Shown in pieces: positions 1-8,490 of a stretch of DNA of 64,000 nucleotides. A program made the position numbers and the translations under genes. The notes under the pieces were generated by a model. That model was given only the letters and a program-made list of their open reading frames with translations. It was not told where the DNA came from and did no database searches. This DNA comes from Oscillatoria acuminata PCC 6304 (GTDB lineage: Bacteria > Cyanobacteriota > Cyanobacteriia > Cyanobacteriales > Laspinemataceae), in contig NC_019693.1 of the NCBI RefSeq assembly GCF_000317105.1, positions 434,001-498,000 of the forward strand, given 5' to 3'. Every line of letters begins with the position of its first letter. Position 1 is the first letter of the stretch.

Positions 1-264
1 CCGGGCTTGGGCTTGTCGTTGCTGATGTCCCCACTCCAGCCAATCGGCTATATATTGACTGATAGATTCTTGATTATGTAAATAATACAAAATTGTGGCA
101 TAAACTTGTTCTAAAGTCAGGGATGTGTAAATTTTGGCGATTTCTTCCGGGGTGCGATCACGATAAATATAGTCGTATAAAATCGTTTCTATTCCAATCC
201 GTGAGCCTTTCAGCCGAATATCATTCGGAGCCAAAACATTGAAGTAATCTTCGAGTTGCATCAT
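1..264 (-). CDS. DUF433 domain protein, partial (C-terminus outside window)
   Basis: The frame is open from two adjacent ATGs (264 and 261) to the window edge, 88 codons. A good Shine-Dalgarno (AGGAGAC) lies just upstream of 264. The protein contains the DUF433 pattern: a conserved 'RLKGSRIGIETI' stretch near residue 21, then 'RTPEEIAKIYTSLTLEQVYA' and 'ATILYYLHNQ'. DUF433 proteins are small winged-helix proteins usually found as antitoxins next to PIN or DUF5615 toxins. The partner, if any, would lie left of the window. The family call is by motif recognition; the antitoxin role is inferred. Confidence 0.8.
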   Translation of the reverse strand, partial: MMQLEDYFNVLAPNDIRLKGSRIGIETILYDYIYRDRTPEEIAKIYTSLTLEQVYATILYYLHNQESISQYIADWLEWGHQQRQAQAR

Positions 265-559
265 CGTCTCCTATTGCTTCACTAGGGGCAGCATTCACGG
301 CTTCTATTTTACCCCATTCAGACGGGTCAATGTTCGATAAGCCACAACCTCTGCGATGGTAATTTTCCGGGCTTACTTATCCAGAAAGTTCGTTCAAGCG
401 GGATGAGGTTGACTCCCATTGCCCTCGGGACCCACTTCCCTTTCTCAACCCTGGCGGTCCTCTGTTTGCTCTAGGAAACTCCCCCTGTTTATCACAATAT
501 CCTAAGTCAATTGGATTTTCTAATATTTGGGAAAACCCTTGAATTTTCTCTGGGAGAAA
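265..559. other. intergenic region, nothing recognised
   Basis: About 300 bp separate the divergent DUF433 and XRE genes. No reading frame with coding character, tRNA or strong hairpin is visible. Promoters for both genes must lie here. Confidence 0.5.
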
Positions 560-560
560 T

Positions 561-600
561 ATATACTATTCGTGTAGATACATGAATTTTTGATAAATTA
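561..600 (+). promoter_or_regulatory. promoter and candidate operator of the first XRE gene
   Basis: A TATACT -10-like hexamer (562-568) is followed by TTCGTGTAGATACATGA. This contains the palindrome TGTA-ga-TACA, ending about 15 nt before the start codon. The same block recurs in front of the second XRE gene (1031-1062), as expected of a shared operator. There is no clear Shine-Dalgarno, so the transcript may have a very short leader. Binding is inferred, not shown. Confidence 0.5.
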
Positions 601-601
601 C

Positions 602-943
602 ATGGAGTTTTCCCTCGGTCATCGGCTGCGTGCCACCCGGCAACGACTTGGTTTAACTCAGGAACAGGTTATCGAACAGCTTAAAGACTGCTATGGTGTC
701 ACGATGAGTCAACAGGCGCTCTCTTGTATTGAACATGGTAAGCGCAAGATTGATGCGGAACGGGAATTACCGGCATTAGCGGCGGTTTATGGTCAGGCGA
801 TCGATTCGTTTTACCAGTCCTGGACTCTGCCGGCAGTGGTGGAGGCTCCCTCTGTTTCTGGGGGTGATTTACAGTCTCTGACCCCGGAGGAGAAATTTCA
901 TCTGGCGATCGCCCTCCTGCATCAAGTTTTCCTCAATTCGTAG
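602..943 (+). CDS. XRE-family HTH transcriptional regulator (copy 1)
   Basis: A 113-residue protein starting at the ATG of 'MEFSLGHRL'. An in-frame upstream codon at 590 is less likely because the paralogue begins at the matching position. The N-terminal two thirds is a Cro/CI-type HTH: 'LRATRQRLGLTQEQV' is the first helix pair and 'MSQQALSCIEHGKRKIDAEREL' the recognition region, followed by 'ALAAVYG'. The C-terminus is short and variable. It is about 70% identical by eye to the next gene over the HTH, so the two are a tandem duplication. Autoregulation through the shared upstream palindrome is likely but unproven. Confidence 0.85.
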   Translation: MEFSLGHRLRATRQRLGLTQEQVIEQLKDCYGVTMSQQALSCIEHGKRKIDAERELPALAAVYGQAIDSFYQSWTLPAVVEAPSVSGGDLQSLTPEEKFHLAIALLHQVFLNS

Positions 944-1030
944 CGGTTCTGAGTGGCTCCTCCGGGGGCCATACATGATTATTGGAATTGCACATTTTTA
1001 TCGGATACTACCGGGACTCTGGAGAATGTA

Positions 1031-1062
1031 AGACTTTCGTGTAGTTTACATGATTTTCTGAT
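1031..1062 (+). promoter_or_regulatory. promoter/operator block of the second XRE gene
   Basis: The sequence TTTCGTGTAGTTTACATGATTTTCTGAT ends at the ATG. It repeats the block in front of the first XRE gene, with palindrome TGTA-gtt-TACA. A weaker -10 (TAAGAC) occupies the position of TATACT. Conservation between otherwise divergent intergenic regions argues for function. Confidence 0.5.
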
Positions 1063-1452
1063 ATGGCGTTCTCCCTCGGCAAGCGTCTTAAGGCTACCCG
1101 CGAGTCCCTCGGGTTGACTCAGGAACAGGTTATCGAACAGCTAGAGATTCGCTATGGGGTGAGTCTCAGCCAACAAGCGATGTCCTCGATTGAAAATGGC
1201 AAGCGCAAGGTTGATGCGGAAAGGGAATTACCGGCATTAGCGGCAGTGTATGGTCAGGCGATCGATTCATTCTATGATTCCTGGGGGTTGCCGGAGGGTG
1301 GGAAATCTCAGAAACGCGCGTTTGCTGCACCGGCTGCGCGATCGCCCCAGGATGTGAGAGCGATCGCCACGGTGGATTTGGAGGCACTCACGAAACGGGA
1401 TATGTTAGAACTGGCGGCTGAACTGATTTATAATGTTTTAGAAGAACCTTAG
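1063..1452 (+). CDS. XRE-family HTH transcriptional regulator (copy 2)
   Basis: A 129-residue paralogue of the preceding gene. The HTH ('LKATRESLGLTQEQV', 'LSQQAMSSIENGKRKVDAEREL') is nearly the same, and the C-terminal tail ('DLEALTKRDMLELAAELIYNVL') is longer. It is followed after 23 bp by a UPF0175 gene in the same direction, so the two are probably co-transcribed. The HTH recognition residues differ little between copies (CIEHGKRKI against SIENGKRKV), so both may bind the same operator. Role unknown. Confidence 0.85.
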   Translation: MAFSLGKRLKATRESLGLTQEQVIEQLEIRYGVSLSQQAMSSIENGKRKVDAERELPALAAVYGQAIDSFYDSWGLPEGGKSQKRAFAAPAARSPQDVRAIATVDLEALTKRDMLELAAELIYNVLEEP

Positions 1453-1475
1453 CCCATTGAGGAAATGCTAAACTT

Positions 1476-1772
1476 ATGGAGAACCCCCATCCCAAAACCG
1501 AGGTCAAATTCACCTTGGAAATCCTGCCAGAATTACCGGAAATTCACCGGGTAGAGGCAGAACGTAAAGCCAAAGAAGCCTATGTAATGACTCTACTCAA
1601 ACACGCGGATATCAGTAGTGGACGTGCTGCCAGACTTCTTGGGATTCCCCGTCTGGAGGTGATTGAGTTGATGAGTTTGTATGATATTTCTCCATTTCCA
1701 ATGCAAACCCGGGAGGAGTTGGAACGTGAAGTTGAGCAACTCAAGCGGAGTTTTGAGCCGGAACAGAAATGA
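1476..1772 (+). CDS. UPF0175 family protein (antitoxin-like)
   Basis: A 98-residue protein with the UPF0175 core: 'EAERKAKEAYVMTLLKHADISSG' followed by 'RAARLLGIPRLEVIELMSLYDISPF', a predicted helix-turn-helix. A GAGGAAAT ribosome site lies upstream. UPF0175 members usually pair with a PIN/DUF3368 toxin, but no toxin gene follows in the next 300 bp, so this copy is orphan or has another role. It probably shares an operon with the XRE gene 23 bp upstream. Confidence 0.75.
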   Translation: MENPHPKTEVKFTLEILPELPEIHRVEAERKAKEAYVMTLLKHADISSGRAARLLGIPRLEVIELMSLYDISPFPMQTREELEREVEQLKRSFEPEQK

Positions 1773-2104
1773 TAGTGGTTTCAAATACAACAAAATTCAT
1801 CCGTAAATGAGCGAAAATTGCTGGATTAAATGGCTATCCAAATTGGTATTGAGGGATAGAGAGAACAATTTTTCTATGTTTTTTGGTCAGGAGAAGGAAC
1901 TGTCCCGTGGGAGCAAGCCTTGAGGGGGAGTTCCCTTTTGCCAGGGGAGTTATGTTAAAATAAAGGTTTAGATTGATATTGGCCCTCCGTTGTGGGAAAG
2001 TTAAGTTTGTTAAAACCCACAGGGGAAGAGTTTAATCCTTAGATGACTCTTAAACTGGCCAGAATGGACTGTTTACATCAGTTTATAAATTGGGGAGAAA
2101 ATTG
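1773..2104. other. intergenic region, nothing clear
   Basis: About 330 bp without a credible gene. A possible -10 region (TTATGTTAAAATAAAGG, near 1950-1967) could serve the small downstream gene. Confidence 0.4.
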
Positions 2105-2335
2105 ATGGGAATTGAACGACGAATGTCTCGGGATATTTTTGCACTTACTGAGATTGTTGAACTGAAGCAGCCTTGTTTTACAAGCACGGGCGTGCTGTAT
2201 CCGGGTCTTTATCCGGTGGGAGAATTACCGGATGTGGCGTTTGAAATGGGGTTGGTGGATAGAGTTTATCCGGAACGGGGGAAGGCGGGGAAGGAGGAAC
2301 AGCAATCTCCGCCTGATGAGCCGGGGGACGGTTAA
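2105..2335 (+). CDS. small hypothetical protein
   Basis: A 76-residue frame starting at the ATG of 'MGIERRMSRDIF', with GGGGAGA seven bases upstream. A TTG five codons earlier overlaps that ribosome site and is rejected. The central part ('TGVLYPGLYPVGELPDVAFEMGL') looks like a small beta-rich fold and the C-terminus is polar. No family is recognised. The good ribosome site and codon use support a real gene. Confidence 0.5.
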   Translation: MGIERRMSRDIFALTEIVELKQPCFTSTGVLYPGLYPVGELPDVAFEMGLVDRVYPERGKAGKEEQQSPPDEPGDG

Positions 2336-2366
2336 TGGGTTTTATTTGATTTGGATAGATTAGGCA

Positions 2367-2497
2367 GGAGGCAGAGCCTCCAATTGGGCATTCCTAGGCA
2401 GAGCCTAGGAACGAGGATTGGGGGTTTTTTGTGGGGGTTTTTGGGAGGAGGCAGAGCCTCCAATTGGGCATTCCTAGGCAGAGCCTAGGAACGAGGA
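2367..2497. repeat. two copies of a double-palindrome repeat
   Basis: Copies at 2367-2417 and 2447-2497 are identical over about 50 bp. Each joins two perfect palindromic hairpins: GGAGGCAGAGCCTCC and TTCCTAGGCAGAGCCTAGGAA. They are separated by a T/G-rich linker and sit immediately upstream of bioF. They resemble REP-like extragenic palindromes. Confidence 0.85.
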
Positions 2498-2534
2498 TGG
2501 GTGTGGGTTAATTGTAGTTTTAATTGGATTAGCT

Positions 2535-3713
2535 ATGTCAAGGAATCCTTATGGTTGGATAGAAGAATCGCTCCGGACGATTCATCGGGCGAATTGGTAT
2601 CGTTCGGTGCAAGAAATAACAGGAACTCCTGGGGCGCTGCTGCGGATAGATGGGCAAGAGTTGATTAATTTTGCGAGTAATGATTATCTGGGTTTGGCGG
2701 GGGATAGTCGGGTGATGGCGGCGGCTATAGAAGCAACTCAATTGTATGGGACGGGGGCGACGGGTTCGCGGTTGATTACGGGGCATCGTCCGATTCATGG
2801 GGAGTTGGAACGGGCGATCGCATCCCTGAAACAAACGGAGGATGCGATTGTTTTTAGTTCGGGTTATTTAGCGAATTTGGGGGCAATTTCGGCTTTGGTG
2901 GGAAAGCGGGATTTAATTTTGTCGGATCAATACAATCATGCGAGTTTGAAAAATGGCGCAATTTTGAGTGGTGCGACAGTTTTAGAGTATGAACATGGGG
3001 ATATGGAGGGATTGAAATTTCTGTTGAAATCCCATCGAAAGGCTTATCGGCGCTGTTTGATTTTGACGGATACGGTGTTTAGTATGGATGGGGATTTATG
3101 TCCTCTACCCCAAGTATTAGAGTTGTCTGAAACTTATGGTTGTATGCTGTTAGTGGATGAGGCGCATGGTACGGGGGTATTTGGGGACCGGGGTGCGGGG
3201 GCGGTGGAATATTTTGGTTGTACGGGGCGGGGTTTGATTCAAATGGGAACCCTGAGTAAGGCGTTAGGGAGTTTGGGGGGATATGTGGCAGGAACTGCGG
3301 CGTTAGTTGATTTTCTGCGAAATCGGGCGGGGAGTTGGATTTATACCACAGGACTTTCCCCGGCAGATACGGCAGCAGGGTTAGGGGCGATCGCGATTGT
3401 GAATCAGGAACCGCAACGACGAGCGAAATTGTGGCAAAATGTCAAGTACCTTAAACAGTTGCTGGCAGAGAGTGTACCCTCGGTGGCATCCAGGTTACTG
3501 CCCTCAGAGTCCCCGATTCTGTGTTTGCAAGTCCCTGATGCTCAAACGGTTTTAGCCGTGGGCGAGGAACTCAAAGCTGCCGGTATTTTAGTGGGTGCTG
3601 TCCGTCCCCCGACGGTCCCAACCAGCCGGATCCGGGTGACGGTGATGGCAACTCACGAAAAGGCTCACTGTGAGCGACTTGTGGAAGGGTTGCAGTCTCT
3701 CTTAAAATCCTGA
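2535..3713 (+). CDS. bioF: 8-amino-7-oxononanoate synthase (biotin synthesis)
   Basis: A 392-residue member of the alpha-oxoamine synthase (PLP fold I) family, of full BioF length. It condenses pimeloyl-thioester with L-alanine to give 8-amino-7-oxononanoate in the cytosol, the first dedicated step in biotin ring assembly. Diagnostic features are '[12 protein letters not shown]' (72-83), 'NHASL' with His135, 'DEAHGTG' (208-214, Asp208 binding the PLP ring nitrogen), and 'TLSKALGS' with the PLP lysine at 242. The stop codon overlaps the ATG of the following TPR gene (TGATGA), so translation is coupled. No other bio gene is adjacent. KBL and HemA-like homologues are less likely given the cyanobacterial single-gene context. 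Confidence 0.9.
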   Translation: MSRNPYGWIEESLRTIHRANWYRSVQEITGTPGALLRIDGQELINFASNDYLGLAGDSRVMAAAIEATQLYGTGATGSRLITGHRPIHGELERAIASLKQTEDAIVFSSGYLANLGAISALVGKRDLILSDQYNHASLKNGAILSGATVLEYEHGDMEGLKFLLKSHRKAYRRCLILTDTVFSMDGDLCPLPQVLELSETYGCMLLVDEAHGTGVFGDRGAGAVEYFGCTGRGLIQMGTLSKALGSLGGYVAGTAALVDFLRNRAGSWIYTTGLSPADTAAGLGAIAIVNQEPQRRAKLWQNVKYLKQLLAESVPSVASRLLPSESPILCLQVPDAQTVLAVGEELKAAGILVGAVRPPTVPTSRIRVTVMATHEKAHCERLVEGLQSLLKS

Positions 3714-4801
3714 TGAACCGAACGTTAAATGCTGCTTTTCCTGCTTTGGGACTGACGATCGCCCTGATGGGAGGTCCGGGACTATTGCCGATGTTGGCTG
3801 TCCCGGAGGCAGTTGCCCAAACTCGCCCTCAAGATTTCCTGACGGAGGGGGTGCAGAAGTTGGAGGCGGAAGACTACGAGGGGGCGATCGCGGATTTTAC
3901 CCGGGCGATCGAGTTAGATCCAACTTTAGTGGATGCTTATACAGCCCGAGGGATTGCCCGTCACCGCAGTGAGGACTATGTGGGTGCGGTGGAAGACTTT
4001 ACGGAAGTGCTGGAAATCCAGCCCGAAAATAGTCAAGTTTATGGATTACGGGCTTTAGATTATTTATATTTAAGAGAGTATCAGGCGGCGATCGCGGATT
4101 TGAATCGGGTGATTGAGGAGAATCCTGATGATGCTGATGCGTATATGCTCAGGGCAGAGGCACAGACGGAACTAGGAGAGTTTCAGCCAGCGATTCGAGA
4201 TTATAACCGGGCGATCGAACTGTCACCGGATAACCCCACATTTTATAGAAGACGGGGGCAAAGTCGCGCCCGGAGTGGGGATTATCCCGGAAGTATCGAA
4301 GATTTTAATCGCGTCATTGACCTGGATGCCAATGATGCCCTTGCCTATGTGTTTCGGGGAAATGCTTATGACGATATAGGGGAGAGTGAAGCCGCCCTCG
4401 CCGATTACGAGAAAGCCTTGGAACTGGACCCGACTTTAGCTCAAGCCTATTATAATCGGGGGATTACCCGGCGGCGGTTGGAAGATTATCAGGGGGCGAT
4501 CGCGGATTATACGAAGGCGATCAAGATTAATCCGACTGATGCCAATTCCTTATTAAATCGGGGGGTTGTTTATGCTTTATTGGAAGAATTTCCTGATGCG
4601 ATCGCCGACTATACCCAAGCCATTCGGTTTAATCCCAACTTAGGAGAAGCCTATTATAATCGCGGGCTGACTTACCAACAGATGGGGGACGCGCAATCAG
4701 CGCGGGCGGATTTTCAACAAGCCGCGCAACTCTATCAACAACAAGGATTGACGGCAAAATATCAAGATGCGATCGAGGCGATTGAAAATCTGACGCAGTA
4801 A
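3713..4801 (+). CDS. TPR-repeat protein, exported
   Basis: A 362-residue protein with an N-terminal signal peptide (hydrophobic core about 10-33, likely cleavage after 'AVA' near residue 36). The rest is about nine consecutive 34-residue tetratricopeptide repeats of the form 'YxxRGxxxxxxxDYxGAIADYxxAIxLxP'. TPR arrays mediate protein-protein contacts, and this one is probably periplasmic. The start codon overlaps the bioF stop, but a biochemical link to biotin is not implied. Function unknown beyond scaffold. Confidence 0.85.
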   Translation: MNRTLNAAFPALGLTIALMGGPGLLPMLAVPEAVAQTRPQDFLTEGVQKLEAEDYEGAIADFTRAIELDPTLVDAYTARGIARHRSEDYVGAVEDFTEVLEIQPENSQVYGLRALDYLYLREYQAAIADLNRVIEENPDDADAYMLRAEAQTELGEFQPAIRDYNRAIELSPDNPTFYRRRGQSRARSGDYPGSIEDFNRVIDLDANDALAYVFRGNAYDDIGESEAALADYEKALELDPTLAQAYYNRGITRRRLEDYQGAIADYTKAIKINPTDANSLLNRGVVYALLEEFPDAIADYTQAIRFNPNLGEAYYNRGLTYQQMGDAQSARADFQQAAQLYQQQGLTAKYQDAIEAIENLTQ

Positions 4802-4941
4802 TTGAAACTCCCTCAAAAATCGGGCAAACCTATGCGGAATAGCGTGTCAAATTTGGGCCAATTTCCCCAAAAAATTGTGCAATCTGAGGAACATCTTAAT
4901 TCACTGGTTATAATACAGACGTCAACCTATTAGAAAAAGCA

Positions 4942-5811
4942 ATGAAGGCAATCGATACTGCGATGGAACAGCCGCCTAGTCCTACTCGGCTGGGCGATGG
5001 CATTGACAAGGTATTGATTATCGCGTACAAAGAATCGACGGATTTGCTGGAGAAGACGTTGCGTGAGGAAGGGTTAATCCCGGAATTAGTGCGTCAGGCA
5101 GACAATCCAGCAATGCAGGACTTTTCCTCCAGTTATCGCTGTATGCTAAACCATCGTGTCGCCTGGAAAAAAGCCCTGATTGAACCGAAACCCACCTTAA
5201 TTGTCGAAGCAGACTTTGTGCCGGTGCGGGGATTTGGACAACTGCCGTTATCTTATCCGAGTAATCGCACAGAGGATCTGGGAATTGCGTGGCTTTATAC
5301 CTGTGCGCCGCAAATTTATAGTGTATCTCAGGACGGCTATGCCCAGGGATTTTCTACCGCAATGGTGGCTTATATTATCACGAATCATAGCGCTGAATAT
5401 TTAATAAAACTAGCAGATCGAATCAAAGATGAAATTGCGCCGAAGAGTTACTTCTCTTGGGATTCAGAAGTTGATGCATTTCTGCGCCAACACAAGTTTA
5501 AGAATTACGTTCCGTTTCGTAACTATGGAGAACATGGGGGGCGTCCCAATCCTGAACATCGTCAAAATCAACTCAGTTACAGCCATCGTGCGGACATTCT
5601 GTATGGAAAACTGGCTTTTTTACCGATGTATGCTGGCGAAGCTCAAGAGGGGACTTTTAAGCTGTTGGGAGTCCGACTCAAAGCGCGGATCAAAGGTATC
5701 GGACGGTTAGTAACGGGACGCTATATTCGATTGCCGGTCCTGAAACAATCAAGTGTTCCAGGCAGACTGTTGAGTTTTGCCATTCGTAGACACTTGACCC
5801 CGAGACTGTAG
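4942..5811 (+). CDS. glycosyltransferase-like protein (possible family 25 type)
   Basis: A 289-residue protein. After a variable start, 'DKVLIIAYKESTDLLEKTLREEGL' opens a Rossmann-like strand-helix, and 'LNHRVAWKKAL' with 'PTLIVEADFVPV' (about 67-95) resembles the acceptor-loop and DxD-like region of LPS-biosynthesis family 25 glycosyltransferases. A segment ('FSTAMVAYIITNHSAEYLI') matches the usual 'G..aYli' motif of that family. No signal or membrane segment is visible. The acidic motif is ADF rather than EDD, so catalysis is uncertain. It is preceded by its own promoter region and appears monocistronic. Confidence 0.5.
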   Translation: MKAIDTAMEQPPSPTRLGDGIDKVLIIAYKESTDLLEKTLREEGLIPELVRQADNPAMQDFSSSYRCMLNHRVAWKKALIEPKPTLIVEADFVPVRGFGQLPLSYPSNRTEDLGIAWLYTCAPQIYSVSQDGYAQGFSTAMVAYIITNHSAEYLIKLADRIKDEIAPKSYFSWDSEVDAFLRQHKFKNYVPFRNYGEHGGRPNPEHRQNQLSYSHRADILYGKLAFLPMYAGEAQEGTFKLLGVRLKARIKGIGRLVTGRYIRLPVLKQSSVPGRLLSFAIRRHLTPRL

Positions 5812-5961
5812 GAATCAGGGGCTTTCTTTTCGGGTAAAGTATTTACGTCAGGACTGAGGCAGATTTTGAGAATCCACCCTAAGTGTAGAGGTGATTCGCA
5901 CAGGATGCCTCTACACTTAGGAATTCCTGTGCTTATAGGGACAAGAAACTGAGTTTCTAAC

Positions 5962-6154
5962 CCTAGCCCTGTCAAGGTGTGTAGATTGTAGGGGCGTATT
6001 GCATACGCCCAAAAGAGGGCGTATGCAATACGCCCCTACAAGAAACCCTGATTTTTCGTCATCAAATTTACCTCTTGTAGGGGCGCGAGAGTGATCGCCT
6101 GTCCAAGAAATAAGGATTTGGGGTCATTAAATTTATCACCTTGACAGGGCTAGG
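5962..6154. repeat. inverted-repeat-bounded element with internal palindrome
   Basis: The ends are inverted copies of each other: CCTAGCCCTGTCAAGGTG (5962-5979) and CACCTTGACAGGGCTAGG (6138-6154). Inside is a long perfect palindrome, TGTAGGGGCGTATTGCATAC (from 5987) against its complement ending at 6040. A related end (TCATTAAATTTACCCCCTTG, 43498-43517) recurs at the broken cas2 gene. There is no coding content. It is probably a MITE-like or extragenic palindromic element. Confidence 0.7.
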
Positions 6155-6360
6155 TTTCTAACCCTTTCTTGGGGAGAAAGCCCGCAAAAATTTTGTACAG
6201 AAATCCGGTTATCTTCTCTTGACTGTAGCCCTGAACTAGAGCAATTGTCAGAAATTCGGGTGATTTTTCTCCCTGAACCCGTCGCGATCGCCCCCCCGTC
6301 AATTTTTGGAAACTAGGTTAGGGTAAAAATAGCGTATATTCTTTCTCCTATTGAATCGTG

Positions 6361-7716
6361 ATGTTGTTAAAACCTGTATCGGTATCCCTTACTGCGATCG
6401 CCCTGGTGATCGGATTGAGTGCCTGTGCCAACAGTCCGAATAGCGAAACCTTAGAACGGACTTTTGCTGCGGATCCGCTGCTGGAAGAGAATGAGGGAAA
6501 TTTAGTGCCACCGCCACCGCCTCCGGGTCCCGCCTTGGAAGGAGTGGAAACTTCCTCTGAACTTCCCGAGGATTTCCCAGATACCCTCCCCCCCTATCCC
6601 AATGCGGAATTTATTCGGACGATCGCCCCGAATGAGACTCCAGAATCCACCGAAGCGGAGGCGGGGGTTGTCACCTTATGGCAAACTTCAGACAGTCCCG
6701 AACAAGTGCTCAACTTTTATGAACAACAGTTTAATCAGCCGAATTGGGAAATCTTACCCCAAGCCAATCAAACTGGACCCCAGCCGAATTTGATAGCGCG
6801 TCACGAGTTAGATTTATTGGTGAATATTGACCTTGCACCCGAAATGAGCAGCGCGGAAAATCTTCCGGAGAGGGTAGAATTTCTGATTAGTTATGTTCGC
6901 GCTAATCCGGCTGAAACCACCGGAGGAACCCCGGGATCTCAACCCCCCAACTCGATCGCCCTTGAAGCGGCAACCCCAGTCTCTCAACCCGCCTCGGAAC
7001 CTTCGGCAACCGCCGCCACTCCCACTGCAATAGAACAGGTTCCGGAACAGTTGCGACCCTATCTGAGTGACTTAGAAAAAATGGGCATTGCGATCGCCCA
7101 ACCCTCCGGGAATCCCAGTACAAATTCCACAGAATCTACAGTGGATCTCAACCAAGGGATTACTCGAAAGCAATTTGCGCGATGGTTGTTAGAAGTCAAT
7201 AATAAAATCTATGCCAACCAAGCGGGAAAACAGATACGATTAGCACCTGCTACGGCTAACCCAGCCTTTTCTGACGTCAACGCTAATCATCCCGATTTCT
7301 CCGTGATTCAAGGATTAGCGGAAGCGGGGATTATTCCCAGTGCATTGAGTGGAGATAGTAGCGCCACCACATTTCGTCCCGATGCCATTATCACCCGAGA
7401 ACAATTGCTGGTGTGGAAAGTGCCGTTAGATCTCCGCAGCAATTTACCCAGCGCAACCGTGGATGCGATTCAGCAAAGCTGGGGGTTCCAAGATGCGGGT
7501 AAAATTGACCCGAATGCATTGCGGGCAGTGTATGCCGATTATCAGAATGGGGAACGGTCGAATATTCGCCGTGCTTTTGGTTATACCACCTTATTTCAAC
7601 CGAAAAAAGAGGTAACTCGGGCTGAAGCGGCGGCGGCTTTGTGGTTTTTTGGGCTCCAAGGGGAAGGACTAACGGTTCCCGATGCAATGGAAAATTCGAG
7701 TCCTGTAGCACGGTAA
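6361..7716 (+). CDS. SLH-domain lipoprotein
   Basis: A 451-residue protein starting at ATG 6361 (a GTG one codon earlier is possible). The N-terminus is a lipoprotein signal with lipobox 'LSAC' at about residues 20-23. It is followed by a Pro/Glu-rich linker, a globular domain (about 75-180, 'VVTLWQTSDSPEQVLNFYEQ'), a low-complexity Ser/Pro/Thr linker, and a C-terminal region with S-layer-homology motifs ('ITRKQFARWLLEVNNKIY', 'FSDVNANHPDFSVIQGLAEA', 'FRPDAIITREQLL'). SLH domains bind pyruvylated wall polymer or peptidoglycan, so the protein should link the membrane to the wall. Partner and exact function unknown. Confidence 0.8.
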   Translation: MLLKPVSVSLTAIALVIGLSACANSPNSETLERTFAADPLLEENEGNLVPPPPPPGPALEGVETSSELPEDFPDTLPPYPNAEFIRTIAPNETPESTEAEAGVVTLWQTSDSPEQVLNFYEQQFNQPNWEILPQANQTGPQPNLIARHELDLLVNIDLAPEMSSAENLPERVEFLISYVRANPAETTGGTPGSQPPNSIALEAATPVSQPASEPSATAATPTAIEQVPEQLRPYLSDLEKMGIAIAQPSGNPSTNSTESTVDLNQGITRKQFARWLLEVNNKIYANQAGKQIRLAPATANPAFSDVNANHPDFSVIQGLAEAGIIPSALSGDSSATTFRPDAIITREQLLVWKVPLDLRSNLPSATVDAIQQSWGFQDAGKIDPNALRAVYADYQNGERSNIRRAFGYTTLFQPKKEVTRAEAAAALWFFGLQGEGLTVPDAMENSSPVAR

Positions 7717-7834
7717 AATCTTTAAGGACGAGCATTTGGGGTATCCGCTACCCCAAGCGCCCGAACGGAGGAACTCGACGGGAGAGAGTTACCTTCTCCC
7801 TGAGATAGATCCCTTGTAACGGTTTAGGACAAAA

Positions 7835-8416
7835 GTGAGTCAACGCTTATCAGTGGGTCAAAAATTTTGGAGGTTATTCCTCACTACGGTACTGGTGATC
7901 CTCGTGGGATGGATTCCGGTGCAAATTGCGATCGCCCGCCTGATCGTCCCGCTTCCTCAAGCTATTGTAGTTTTAGAAGGACATCCCCACCGGATGACTT
8001 TTGCAGCCCAGTTTTGGCAGCAACAGCCCCAGTTGGATATCTGGCTGTCAGGAATTGGAGTGGATAATCCGGGCTATCGTCAGATTTTCCAGAACGCGGG
8101 AGTCCCGGAATCGCAACTGTATTTTGAAGTGCGATCAACCGATACAGTGAAAAATTTTACGGATATGCGTGAAGAGTTGGTTGCCCGGGGTTTGCGCCAT
8201 GTGTATTTAATCACGTCGGATTATCATATTCGCCGATCCTGGGCGATCGCCTTTTTCGTGTTTGGCAGTCGCGGGATGATCATCACCCCGATTGCCGTCC
8301 CTTCGCCGGGGGTGTCCTCCGAGTCCCCGGAACGAGTTTTTCGCGACTGCTTGCGTTCCATTCTGTGGATCTTTACCGGGTATTCCGGGGCAGATCTCAA
8401 TCCCAATTTGCCCTAA
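7835..8416 (+). CDS. YdcF-like (DUF218) protein
   Basis: A 193-residue protein starting with GTG. One N-terminal membrane segment (about 13-35) is followed by the DUF218/YdcF fold: 'PQAIVVLEGHPHRM' (strand and acidic site), 'LDIWLSGIG', 'RSTDTVKNFTDM' and 'VYLITSDYHIRRSWAIA', the characteristic Ser-Asp-x-His-xx-Arg motif. Related proteins (YdcF, SanA, ElyC) act at the envelope and may bind nucleotide sugars. The domain faces the periplasm if the N-terminal segment is an uncleaved anchor. Substrate unknown. Confidence 0.85.
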   Translation: MSQRLSVGQKFWRLFLTTVLVILVGWIPVQIAIARLIVPLPQAIVVLEGHPHRMTFAAQFWQQQPQLDIWLSGIGVDNPGYRQIFQNAGVPESQLYFEVRSTDTVKNFTDMREELVARGLRHVYLITSDYHIRRSWAIAFFVFGSRGMIITPIAVPSPGVSSESPERVFRDCLRSILWIFTGYSGADLNPNLP

Positions 8417-8490
8417 GTTTTCGGGAAATAGGCTTTAGGAGTGAGCAGGAACTCTCAGAAAATAGTAGGGGAAATTTTAGGTAAATAACC

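Noticed and set aside
1773-2089. A PIN/DUF3368 toxin expected after the UPF0175 gene
   Set aside because: No frame of suitable size or motif exists there on either strand.
5987-6040. Riboswitch or attenuator upstream of the SLH lipoprotein
   Set aside because: The structure is a perfect palindrome with close relatives elsewhere (22799-22852), so it is a dispersed repeat.
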